64,000 nucleotides of DNA from an uncultured Sphingomonas sp. (GTDB lineage Bacteria > Pseudomonadota > Alphaproteobacteria > Sphingomonadales > Sphingomonadaceae), in assembly GCF_913062585.1 (NCBI RefSeq), contig NZ_CAJXWX010000006.1, positions 100,329 through 164,328 on the forward strand. Reading direction: 5' to 3'. How positions within the stretch are numbered: the stretch's first letter is position 1; every line of letters begins with the position of its first letter. The notes under the pieces are model-generated. The model had not been told where the DNA came from and did not search any database. It saw only the letters and a list, made by a program, of their open reading frames with translations. Made by a program: the position numbers and the translations under genes. Of the stretch, positions 16,316 to 24,546 are shown piece by piece.

Positions 16316-17161
16316 TCAGGCGCCGGGCGACGCAAGATGCGCCAACACCAGGTCGGGCACGGTCTGGGCGCGGGCCCGATAGCGGGCATTGGAGCGTGCC
16401 AGCTGCCCCTCGAACGCGGCGGCGAGCGTCGGGTCACGGGTCCGGAACAAGGCCGGAATGTCGACACTCTGCCCGGTGTCCCGCAGCGGCTGGGTTTCCT
16501 GGTAGATCTCGTCCAGTTTGGCGTAGGCCAGCTCGCGCGACGCATCGCAGAATTCCGGGTCGGGCCGTCGGTTGACGTCCCTGAACCAGACCGAGAACAG
16601 CGTGGGCAGAACCGAGCTGCTGGTTGCAAGCGGCCAGCACGCGGTGACGCAGGCCGTCAAGGCGGTCCGCACGTCACTGGTTGGTGGCTCCTCCTCGGTC
16701 GCCTGGGCGATCCGGTTGCGCAAGTCCGCCCAGTCGCGTCGTGTCGGCGGGGTGCCGGACATTTCCGCCCGGTACAATTGCCGCAGCTCTGCATGATAGG
16801 CAGCGGCCAGCCGATCCGCCTCCATCGCCTCCAGGAGGTCGTGGACGATCCGTTCGGGCACCGCCGAAAGGTCCGCGCCCACGTCCACGGCGGTCACCCA
16901 TGCCAGGGCCGTATCGACCGCCCGGTCTGGCGCGGCATAGGCCGTCATCGGATCGAGCAGGCCCGCCAGGGCCAGCGGATAGCCGAAGCGCGCCGCATAG
17001 TCGGCAACGTCGCCGCCCTGGGTCGAGACGCCGAGCGGCGTTCCCCCCTGCCCGTCCCATGCCGTCACCCCGAAACGCAGCGTCCCGTTCGCCGCATGGG
17101 TCGTCAGCCGATCGAGCAGTTCGGCCTTGACTGCGGGATCCCCGGTGAATGCGCCGGTCAC
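16316..17161 (-). CDS. Unknown protein coupled to thioredoxin
   Basis: I do not recognise this 281-residue protein. It starts with GTG, overlapping the thioredoxin stop (GTGA), so it is translationally coupled. It looks soluble, with no signal peptide or membrane segment. The sequence is largely helical and Ala/Leu-rich. Features that can be seen are a GVTAWDGQGG stretch near residue 32, a central acidic segment (ATEEEPPTSD) and three cysteines, two of them in ACVTACWP. Position between thioredoxin and M3 peptidase implies a cytoplasmic role on the imported substrate, perhaps binding or modification. That is inference from context only. Confidence 0.75.
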   Translation of the reverse strand: MTGAFTGDPAVKAELLDRLTTHAANGTLRFGVTAWDGQGGTPLGVSTQGGDVADYAARFGYPLALAGLLDPMTAYAAPDRAVDTALAWVTAVDVGADLSAVPERIVHDLLEAMEADRLAAAYHAELRQLYRAEMSGTPPTRRDWADLRNRIAQATEEEPPTSDVRTALTACVTACWPLATSSSVLPTLFSVWFRDVNRRPDPEFCDASRELAYAKLDEIYQETQPLRDTGQSVDIPALFRTRDPTLAAAFEGQLARSNARYRARAQTVPDLVLAHLASPGA

Positions 17162-17481
17162 AGATGCCGCTCGAGCCAGCTGGTCAGATCGGCCCGCGAT
17201 CGGAACCCGATGATCCGATCGACCTCCGCCCCATCGCGGTACAGGGCCAGCGTCGGTAACGCCCGCACGGCGAACCGCTCCCCCAGTCCGGTGTCGGCCG
17301 CGATATCGGCCTTGCAGATACGCACCTCGCCCGCAAAATCATTCGCCAGATCGTCGAGGATCGGCGCGAGCGCCCGGCACGGTGCACAGTCTGGCGACCA
17401 GAGGTCGAACAGGGTCATTCCCTGCTGCGCGGTCATATCCGCAAAGTCCATGCCGGTGACGTCGGTAACCTTGTAAGCCAT
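17158..17481 (-). CDS. Thioredoxin-like protein with CAPC active site
   Basis: The 107-residue product has the full thioredoxin fold pattern: MTLFDLWSPDCAPCRALAPIL with Cys32-Ala-Pro-Cys35, VRICKADIAAD, the cis-proline block RALPTLALYRDG, and a C-terminal helix. The usual WCGPC is replaced by W-S-P-D-C-A-P-C, which may shift redox potential. No signal peptide is present, so it should act as a cytoplasmic reductant. It sits 49 bp after the ABC transporter gene and overlaps the next gene by 4 bp. A dedicated reductase in an import operon suggests a disulfide-containing cargo. Confidence 0.92.
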   Translation of the reverse strand: MAYKVTDVTGMDFADMTAQQGMTLFDLWSPDCAPCRALAPILDDLANDFAGEVRICKADIAADTGLGERFAVRALPTLALYRDGAEVDRIIGFRSRADLTSWLERHL

Positions 17482-17530
17482 TACAGTTGTGATCCTTTGC
17501 GGCACCGATCGCGCCGTCCGCGACGCGACC

Positions 17531-19333
17531 TCAGCCGCGCCCTGTCGATGTTTCGATGGCGGCGGCATGGGCCCGGCCATCGGCGAAGGTGAGGATGTGC
17601 GTGTGGCGCGCCAGCAACCCCGCGTCATGGAGCACGCTGATGACCGTCGACCGCGGCAGGGCCTCGGCAACGCTGTCATAGAAGTGCCGCGCATTGTCGG
17701 CATCCAGCGCGCTGGTCGCTTCGTCGAGGACCACGACATCCGGGCGATGGAGCAGGATGCGGGCGAGCGCGATGCGCTGCTGCTCGCCGGGGGACAGTTC
17801 CTCCTGCCACAGGCGCAGGGCGTGGACGTCGTCGGCCAGATGATCCAGCCGCACGCGGTGCAGCAGAGCCCGGACCTCGCCATCGTCATGATCGGTTGCC
17901 GCATCGGGGAAGCAGATCGCCGCCTTGAGCGTCCCCAGCGGCAGGTAGAGCCGCTGCGGGACGAACATGGCGCGACTGTCGTTCGCCAGCGCGACGCGGC
18001 CCTGGCCGTCCGGCCAAAGCCCGGCGAGCGCACGGATCAGCGTCGACTTGCCGGTGCCCGAAGCGCCGCACAGCGCCCAGCGTTCGCCCGCGCGGACGGA
18101 CCAGTCGCCGATGGTCACCATCGCCTCGCCATGCGGACGGTGGAGCGCCAATCCTTCGGTCGCCAGGACGATGCCGGGTGCCGTGCCCGCCCCGACGGCG
18201 ATACCGGCCGGTCGCGCAGCGTTGAGCGCGTCGTCCAATCCCCTGATACGGTTGAAATAGCTGACCTGCTGACCGATCAGCTGATAGCTCTTCACGAAAT
18301 AGCCGAGCTGCATACCCAACTGGCTGAAGGCCTGTTGTCCCGCCATCAGCTGCCCGAAGGACATGCCCCCCGTGAAATAGGTCGGCACCATGATGAACAG
18401 CGGCACCACCGTGCCCAGCCGGTCATAGACGCTGCCGGCCGCGGTCAGGCCCAGCGAGCTGTAGATGACCGAGCGAAAGTTCAGGCGCACCGCGTCGAAG
18501 GATCGCTCCAGCGCCTGCCGCTCGGTCGCGACCGCGTCGGCCAGGCCGATCTGCGGGGCATTGCGCCGGACGTGGATCAGCCCTGCGCGGAAATCCGCCT
18601 CGCGGTGCTGCTGGCGCATCATCGCGCGGACAAAGGGCTGACCGATCTTCGCGGTCAGATACGATCCGATCAGGGCATAACCGACCGCATACCATACCGT
18701 GCTGCCGGGAATGGAGAAGGCCGTGCCGCCCAGTGAGAAGCGGATCGGCGGTGCCGTTTCGAGCAGGATCATGGCGAAGGTGACGCCGCTGACGATCGCG
18801 CCGAGCAGCCGGAGGGCGATATGCAGCGCGCCGATCGACATGCCGACGGCTGCGGTGATGTTGTTCAGGTCTTCGGCGATCCGCTGGTCGGGATTGTCGA
18901 TGATCCGCAACCGCTCGATCTCCGCATAACGGTTGCGGCGCATCCAGCGGTCGAGATAGTCGCGCGTCAGGAACGTCCGCCACCGGATCGACAACAGGCC
19001 GTCGATCAGATTCTCGGTCACGATCATCGCGACCTGCATCGCCATGATGCCGAGGAAGACGATCAGGAGCGGCAGCAGTTGGGCCTGGTCGCGCTGCTCG
19101 ATCGCGTCGAAGAAATGGCGCTGCCACTGATTGGTCCGCAGTAGGATGAAAGCCGCGCCGAACTGGAAGAACAGCAGCACGACCAGCGCGAACCACGCGA
19201 ACTTCCAGTCCGGCGACGTCCAGTAGCGGCTGACCAGCCGCCAGGCATCGCGCCAGCGGGCAGTCGCGGCCTGGGGTGGGGCGAGGCCCGTCTCGCGACG
19301 GACCTCCCCGGTTTGCGTGGGTTGCGGCATCAT
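17531..19333 (-). CDS. YddA/SbmA-like ABC transporter (fused permease and ATPase)
   Basis: The start at 19333/19330 (MMPQPTQTGEV) is 17 bp after the receptor stop; the longer frame runs into the receptor gene. Residues 1-340 form an SbmA/BacA-type membrane domain (WTSPDWKFAWFALVVLLFF, WRTFLTRDYLDRWMRRNRYAEIER, DNPDQRIAEDL). Residues 370-600 are an ABC ATPase with Walker A GASGTGKST, signature LSPGEQQR and Walker B VVVLDEATSALD. Members such as E. coli YddA lie beside a TonB receptor and the M16 protease PqqL; FusD has the same design in the ferredoxin import system. It probably moves a processed peptide or cofactor over the inner membrane. Direction is inferred. Confidence 0.9.
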   Translation of the reverse strand: MMPQPTQTGEVRRETGLAPPQAATARWRDAWRLVSRYWTSPDWKFAWFALVVLLFFQFGAAFILLRTNQWQRHFFDAIEQRDQAQLLPLLIVFLGIMAMQVAMIVTENLIDGLLSIRWRTFLTRDYLDRWMRRNRYAEIERLRIIDNPDQRIAEDLNNITAAVGMSIGALHIALRLLGAIVSGVTFAMILLETAPPIRFSLGGTAFSIPGSTVWYAVGYALIGSYLTAKIGQPFVRAMMRQQHREADFRAGLIHVRRNAPQIGLADAVATERQALERSFDAVRLNFRSVIYSSLGLTAAGSVYDRLGTVVPLFIMVPTYFTGGMSFGQLMAGQQAFSQLGMQLGYFVKSYQLIGQQVSYFNRIRGLDDALNAARPAGIAVGAGTAPGIVLATEGLALHRPHGEAMVTIGDWSVRAGERWALCGASGTGKSTLIRALAGLWPDGQGRVALANDSRAMFVPQRLYLPLGTLKAAICFPDAATDHDDGEVRALLHRVRLDHLADDVHALRLWQEELSPGEQQRIALARILLHRPDVVVLDEATSALDADNARHFYDSVAEALPRSTVISVLHDAGLLARHTHILTFADGRAHAAAIETSTGRG

Positions 19334-19350
19334 CGGCAGTAAGTCCTGGA

Positions 19351-21660
19351 TCAGAAGAAGCGATAGCCGACCGTAAGCCGCCAGGTGCGCGGCTCGCCAA
19401 GCGGAACATAGCTGGTGGCACGTGTCGGGTTGTAATTTTGACGGTCGAACAGGTTGCGCACGCCGATGTTCAGGTCCAGCCGTCCGATCGACAGGAAGCC
19501 GTTCAGGTTCGCCTGCCACGCAGCCGGGATGGTGTAGAGGCCGCGCGTGTCGATGAAGGAACTCGACCGACCCGAGAAGCCGGCGCCAAGCCCCGCCTTC
19601 GTCTGGTCGGCGATGCGGTGCACATAGGACGCGTACAGATTGTAGATGTCGCGCGGTTGCGCGGCGACGACGCTGCCGATCCCCGTCGACGGCTTCAGGT
19701 AGCTATAGTCGGTGCGGGTGAACGCGCCGGTCAGCGTCAGGCCGCGCAGCGGTTCGCCCGAGACGTTGAGGTCGATCCCCCGACCCAACTGGCCGGGCAC
19801 CGCGATGCTGAACGCCGGATTGACCGGATCACGATCGAGCAGATTGCTCTGACGCAGGCTGAACCAGGATGCGTTGATCAGCATCCGCTTGTGGAACAGA
19901 TCCCATTTCACGCCGGTTTCGGCGTTACGCGACCGCTGGTCGGGCAGGCGATTGCCGAACCGGTCGAGTGTGGTGACCGGGACATAGCCGTAGGCGAGCG
20001 TGCCGAAGACCGAGAAATTCTCCGTGATGTCGACCACCGCTCCGTAATTGGGAACCGTCGATCCCACCTTGTTGCGGGACGTGCTGGGGCGGGTGCCGGT
20101 GATGACGCCGGAGATGTCCAGATCGGTGTGGCGCACGCCGGCCAGAAGGTGGATCGGCCCAAAGCCGACGAGATACTGGCCATAATAGCCGCGCTGATGG
20201 AAATCGAGGCTGGACGTTTCGCCGCCGAATTTGATCGCCAGCGGCCGCAACGTGGCGGGCGGTTGTTGCAGGAAATTATAGGGGAACATGCCCCCATCGC
20301 TGGAATAGAGCGCATTCACGGTCTGGCTGACGTCCGTATACCCCGCGACCAGCTTATGGGTCACGCTGCCCGTATTGAACGAGATCCGGGCGAAGGTGTC
20401 GAGCGCGTCGCCGTTCGACTTCTGGCGTACGCCGCTGGTCGACAATAGCAGCAGGCCGTTGTTGTTCAGCACCGCGAACGGCGAATATTGCTGAAGGTTG
20501 AAGGTCACGTTCTGATGCTGGTAGCGGCCGACGACCGTCAGCCAGTCGGTCAGCTTCTGGGTGATCTCGCCATTGAACTGGGTGGTGCCGATCCGCACCC
20601 CCTGATCCGGGCCGCCGACCAGTCGGCGCCCGCCCGGCAGGTCGAACGGCTGCTTCGTCGTGATGTTGTAGAGCGTATAGGGCACCATGCCGAACAACTG
20701 CGTGCCCAGCGTCGCCGAGACGATGATGTCGGTCGTCGCGTTCTTGAAGCGCAGAGAGGGCGCGAACAGATAGTCCTGGTCACCGCGATAGCCACCGAAA
20801 TTATGGTCGGCGGTCGCGGCCGTGGCGATGATGCGGGCGCTGAAGCGCTTGTCGTCGGAGAGCGGGCGATTGGCGTCGAGGGTGCCGCGGATCAGGCCGA
20901 ACGATCCGGTATCCATCGACACGTACAGGCGTTCCTCGGCGTTCGGCTTCTTCGTCACGATGTTGATCGTGCCGCCCAGATTGTCGCCTCCCAGCAGGAT
21001 GCCGTCAGGGCCCTTCAGCACCTCGATCCGTTCGACATTCGCGAGCGACTGGGTAGTGCCGGCGGCGAAGCTGGAGTTCGATGCCGAGGGCAGGCCGTTG
21101 ACTGCGCCCTGCGACGAAAAGCCGCGCACCGAATAGCCGACGCCGCCCTGGACCGTGGCGGTGTTGACGACGACGCCGCCCGCATTGGCCAGCGCTTCGG
21201 CGATCGTCTGCACCTGTTGCTGTTCCATCAGCTTGGCCGAAATGACCTGGGTGTTGCGCGCCTGGTCGCGCAGCGACTGGCCGAGGCGCGACGAGCTGGT
21301 GGCGCCGCGCACGATCACGCTGGTTTCCGCCTCATTGGGGCGGGCGGTTACGATCACGTCGTTCATGATCGTGATGATGCCTGCATCGTCGACGGCGACG
21401 GCGACCGGCAACCCCCGGGTCGCCTGAGCGACCGCATCGCGTTCCGACTGTGCGTTCTTGACCGGTCGCGCGATAATGCCCTTTACAGCATCCGGATCGA
21501 TATTGAGCGGCTTGCCCCATTCCGCCGCAATCCGCTGCAAGGCCTCGCTCAGCGGCAACGCCGGCTGCGAATGGGTTTTCGCCTGCGCGAATGCCGTCCC
21601 CGGCGCGATGATGGTGGTCAGTGCCAGCAGGCTGGCGGTCGCGATATGGTGTTTCCTCAT
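19351..21660 (-). CDS. TonB-dependent receptor with N-terminal STN domain
   Basis: The 769-residue receptor has a signal peptide (ALTTIIAPGTAFAQA), then an STN domain at about residues 35-90 (LPLSEALQRIAAEWGKPL, AVAVDDAGIITIMND), a plug (IAEALANAGGVVVNT, GFSSQGAVNGLPS, VEVLKGPDG-like IEVLKGPDGILLGG), and a barrel ending VGYRFF. The layout is that of FhuA/FpvA siderophore-type receptors. STN domains normally signal to a FecR-type anti-sigma factor, yet none is in this operon; the nearest fecI/fecR pair belongs to the heme locus. The gene lies between an M16 protease and an ABC transporter, so the ligand may be a protein or peptide, perhaps iron-bearing. Confidence 0.92.
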   Translation of the reverse strand: MRKHHIATASLLALTTIIAPGTAFAQAKTHSQPALPLSEALQRIAAEWGKPLNIDPDAVKGIIARPVKNAQSERDAVAQATRGLPVAVAVDDAGIITIMNDVIVTARPNEAETSVIVRGATSSSRLGQSLRDQARNTQVISAKLMEQQQVQTIAEALANAGGVVVNTATVQGGVGYSVRGFSSQGAVNGLPSASNSSFAAGTTQSLANVERIEVLKGPDGILLGGDNLGGTINIVTKKPNAEERLYVSMDTGSFGLIRGTLDANRPLSDDKRFSARIIATAATADHNFGGYRGDQDYLFAPSLRFKNATTDIIVSATLGTQLFGMVPYTLYNITTKQPFDLPGGRRLVGGPDQGVRIGTTQFNGEITQKLTDWLTVVGRYQHQNVTFNLQQYSPFAVLNNNGLLLLSTSGVRQKSNGDALDTFARISFNTGSVTHKLVAGYTDVSQTVNALYSSDGGMFPYNFLQQPPATLRPLAIKFGGETSSLDFHQRGYYGQYLVGFGPIHLLAGVRHTDLDISGVITGTRPSTSRNKVGSTVPNYGAVVDITENFSVFGTLAYGYVPVTTLDRFGNRLPDQRSRNAETGVKWDLFHKRMLINASWFSLRQSNLLDRDPVNPAFSIAVPGQLGRGIDLNVSGEPLRGLTLTGAFTRTDYSYLKPSTGIGSVVAAQPRDIYNLYASYVHRIADQTKAGLGAGFSGRSSSFIDTRGLYTIPAAWQANLNGFLSIGRLDLNIGVRNLFDRQNYNPTRATSYVPLGEPRTWRLTVGYRFF

Positions 21661-21691
21661 GATTCCATCCCCCTTCTGATAGAAATTCGGT

Positions 21692-21709
21692 CGCCCGGCA
21701 TGCCGGGCG
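21692..21709 (-). repeat. 18-bp perfect palindrome between M16 protease and receptor genes
   Basis: CGCCCGGCATGCCGGGCG is self-complementary in full and lies in the 58-bp gap between the two genes. In RNA it gives an 8-bp GC stem with a very tight loop. It could be an mRNA processing or stabilising hairpin that sets the ratio of protease to receptor. No T-tract follows, so full termination is unlikely. Confidence 0.6.
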
Positions 21710-21718
21710 GCATCGGTG

Positions 21719-24493
21719 TCATCGCCCCAGCGGGACGACGACCGGCGTTCCCAGCTTCAGCTTCGCGAACTGGTCGCGAATGCGCTGCCAGTCGCCGACC
21801 AGGACCCAGTGCACGTCGTCCGGATTGGCCAACGGCCCCGCGCCGGCGTCGAGTTGGTCCAGTTTGAGCGCGCGCAACCGGTCCGGCTGCCGCACGACAT
21901 CGTCATATGGCAGCTTTGCCGACTGCGCGTCGGCCATGGCCGCCAGAAGATCGCCGTCCCCCTCCAGCTTGGCGGCGTTCTGGTTCGCGGCGGCGGACAC
22001 GATCCGGTCGAGCTCCGCCTGCTCGGGCGGACGGTCGCTGTTGAGGCTCCGCATCTCCCGGATGAGTTCCGCCACCGAATCGCCGCTGTGATCGCGGTCG
22101 ACCGTACCGGCCAGGATCCAGCGCCTCTCCCCACGGGTATTGTAGAGCCCCGACCCGATGCCATAGGTCCAGCCCTTGTCGACCCGCAGGTTGCTCGCGA
22201 TCCGCGCAGACGAGTTGCCGCCATAGACTTCGTTCGCCGCCATGGCGGCCGTCGCTTCGAAGCTGTCGGGACGATCCGCCCGCGGCAGGATGCGGCCGGC
22301 AAGGATATAGGTCTGTGATGCACCCGGCTTGTCGATGATCGTGATCGACGGCGTCGGCGTGCCCCGTGCGGGCGGGATGATCGGTGCGGGCACCGCCGGT
22401 CCGCGCGCGACCCACGATGCCAGCGCCTTTTCCAGCAACGGTCGCAGGGTCGCCATATCGGTGCGCGCCGCGACGTACAGCGTTGCATGGTCGGGGCGCA
22501 CATGGCCCCGATACCATTCGCGAAGGGCAGCGGGATCGATCGCCTGCACCGCCGCGATGTCCGTCGCCGACGACAGCGGGCGGGCATAAGGGTGGCCGTC
22601 GCCATAGAGCGCCGAATAGAGCGCCCTATCGGCCATGGCATTGCCATTGGACTGTGCCGCGCTCAGCTGGTCGATCCGGGCCTTTTTCAGCGCGGCGACC
22701 GTCTCCGGCGTCAGGTCGGGCTTCGTCAGCAGGTCGCCGAGCAGCGCCACGCCGCCCGCCAGATCCGCCGCGTTCCAACCCATCGTCACATCGGAATGGT
22801 CGAGGTCGAGCGCACTGCCGATCCAGCCGTTCAGCCGCTCCGCCCGTTCGGCGCGGGCACGCTGGTCCGGCGTGGCGCCCTTTGCGGTCAGCAGGTCGAA
22901 CGCGACCGGCGCGACATCGCGTGACACGCCGGCAAGACCGGCATCGTCGAAGCGCAGGCGCACGACATCGGTCATGGCCTCGGCGCGCGGTACCAGGACG
23001 ACCTTCAGCCCGTTGGAAAGCTGCGTCTGCTCCACCGCCGGAAAGGCGATCGGCGCCATCGTCCCCATGGGCGGTGGCCCCTGCGTCAGATTGTAGCCGC
23101 CCGACATCGACTGCAATTTCGGTTTCGGCCGCGCGATCAGCCGATAGCCCGGGCTGCCATAGACCGGCGCGACCGCCTCGCGGACGCTCTCGGGCGTGGC
23201 ATTGCGCAACTCGCGCAGATACGTCTCGGCATAATCGGGATCGGTCGTCTGTCCGGCGGCGCGTGCCAGCAGGAAGGCCTTGCCCGCCGTCGTTGCCTGC
23301 AATCCCATCAGATATTGGATGCGTGACGCCCGCGCCGCCTCCACCTCGTCGGGCGTAGGCCCTTCCGCCGCGTAGCGCGCGATGACCGCGTCGATCTCCG
23401 CTTCCGCCCGTGCCATCTGATCGGCGGGAATCCCGTCGACCACGAAACCCATCCGGCTCGACAATCGCCCCTCGTCGAAGGTCACGAAAGCGGAGGTCGC
23501 GATGCCCAGTTCCTCGACCAGCCGCCGATTGAGCCGCGACCGCGTGCCCGCCGCAACGATCTGCGCGGTCAGGTCGAAGGACGCGATGTCCGGCGATCCC
23601 TGGGGCGGCGCGATATAGGTCGCATAGATCCGCCCCTTCGGCACCGTCCGATAGACTTCGCGCCGGACCGGACCGGCGAGCGGCACGCTGCGCGTCAACA
23701 GCCGATCGAGCGGCAGGCGCGGGGCGAGGCCACCGAAATATTTCTCGACCAGCGGCCGCGCCTGTTCGCCGGTCACGTCGCCCGCCAGGATGAGCGTGAC
23801 GTTCGACGGGCCGTAATAGGTGTCGAACCACTGCCGGGCCGTATCGACGGTCACGGCGTTCAGGTCGGCCTCTTCCCCGATGGTGCTGTGGTGATAGGGA
23901 TGGTCGGCGGGATAAAGGTCGGCAAAGGTGATGGCGTCCGTGGTGCCGTCCGGCTGAGCGGCGCGCAGCCGCTTTTCGTTCAGCACGACGCCGACCTCAC
24001 GCTTGATGCGCTCGGGCGTCAGCGCCGCGCCGATAAAGCCCATGCGGTCCGCTTCGAGAAACAGCACGCGCTCCAGCGCGGCGGTCGGGAACGTCTCGTA
24101 GAAGCGGGTCGTATCCTGGTTGGTGGCCGCGTTGTAATCCGATGCCCCAAGATCCCGCAGGGACTTCAGCGCATTCTGGTTCCAATGCTCGCTGCCGTCG
24201 AGCATCAGATGCTCGAACAGATGGGCGTAGCCGTGCTGGCCCGACTTTTCGTCCTTCGATCCGACATTGTACACCAGTGCCGCCGTGACGAGCGGTACGC
24301 GCTTGTTGGTCTGGACGACGACCTTCAGGCCGTTGGGCAGCGTAAATCGCGTGATCGGGTCCGTAATGGCCGGCCGCTGGGCAGCGGATGGCTTGGCCGG
24401 GGGCTGCGTGACCGCAACGCGTTGGGCCGGCGACGTTATCAAACCACCCATCGAAGCGGCGATAAGCGCAATAAATGGAAAGGATGTACCCAT
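21719..24493 (-). CDS. Exported M16-family zinc protease (PqqL/FusC-like)
   Basis: M16 proteases are clam-shaped enzymes that degrade unfolded or small folded substrates. The 924-residue protein has an N-terminal signal-type segment (MGTSFPFIALIAASMGGLI) and two M16 halves. The first half has the inverted zinc motif HLFEH (His91, Glu94, His95) with the distal Glu in IKREVGVVLNEKR; the second (from about 470, LSNGLKVVLVPR) lacks it. PqqL and FusC share this size and periplasmic location and cut imported ferredoxin. It is the first gene of the operon that ends with the M3 peptidase, and its start is 53 bp from the divergent MocR-like gene. The ribosome site is weak. Confidence 0.92.
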   Translation of the reverse strand: MGTSFPFIALIAASMGGLITSPAQRVAVTQPPAKPSAAQRPAITDPITRFTLPNGLKVVVQTNKRVPLVTAALVYNVGSKDEKSGQHGYAHLFEHLMLDGSEHWNQNALKSLRDLGASDYNAATNQDTTRFYETFPTAALERVLFLEADRMGFIGAALTPERIKREVGVVLNEKRLRAAQPDGTTDAITFADLYPADHPYHHSTIGEEADLNAVTVDTARQWFDTYYGPSNVTLILAGDVTGEQARPLVEKYFGGLAPRLPLDRLLTRSVPLAGPVRREVYRTVPKGRIYATYIAPPQGSPDIASFDLTAQIVAAGTRSRLNRRLVEELGIATSAFVTFDEGRLSSRMGFVVDGIPADQMARAEAEIDAVIARYAAEGPTPDEVEAARASRIQYLMGLQATTAGKAFLLARAAGQTTDPDYAETYLRELRNATPESVREAVAPVYGSPGYRLIARPKPKLQSMSGGYNLTQGPPPMGTMAPIAFPAVEQTQLSNGLKVVLVPRAEAMTDVVRLRFDDAGLAGVSRDVAPVAFDLLTAKGATPDQRARAERAERLNGWIGSALDLDHSDVTMGWNAADLAGGVALLGDLLTKPDLTPETVAALKKARIDQLSAAQSNGNAMADRALYSALYGDGHPYARPLSSATDIAAVQAIDPAALREWYRGHVRPDHATLYVAARTDMATLRPLLEKALASWVARGPAVPAPIIPPARGTPTPSITIIDKPGASQTYILAGRILPRADRPDSFEATAAMAANEVYGGNSSARIASNLRVDKGWTYGIGSGLYNTRGERRWILAGTVDRDHSGDSVAELIREMRSLNSDRPPEQAELDRIVSAAANQNAAKLEGDGDLLAAMADAQSAKLPYDDVVRQPDRLRALKLDQLDAGAGPLANPDDVHWVLVGDWQRIRDQFAKLKLGTPVVVPLGR

Positions 24494-24546
24494 GCGTCGA
24501 CATTACCGATTGCCGACGATTTGACTTCAGGCCAAAGTCAGAAATT

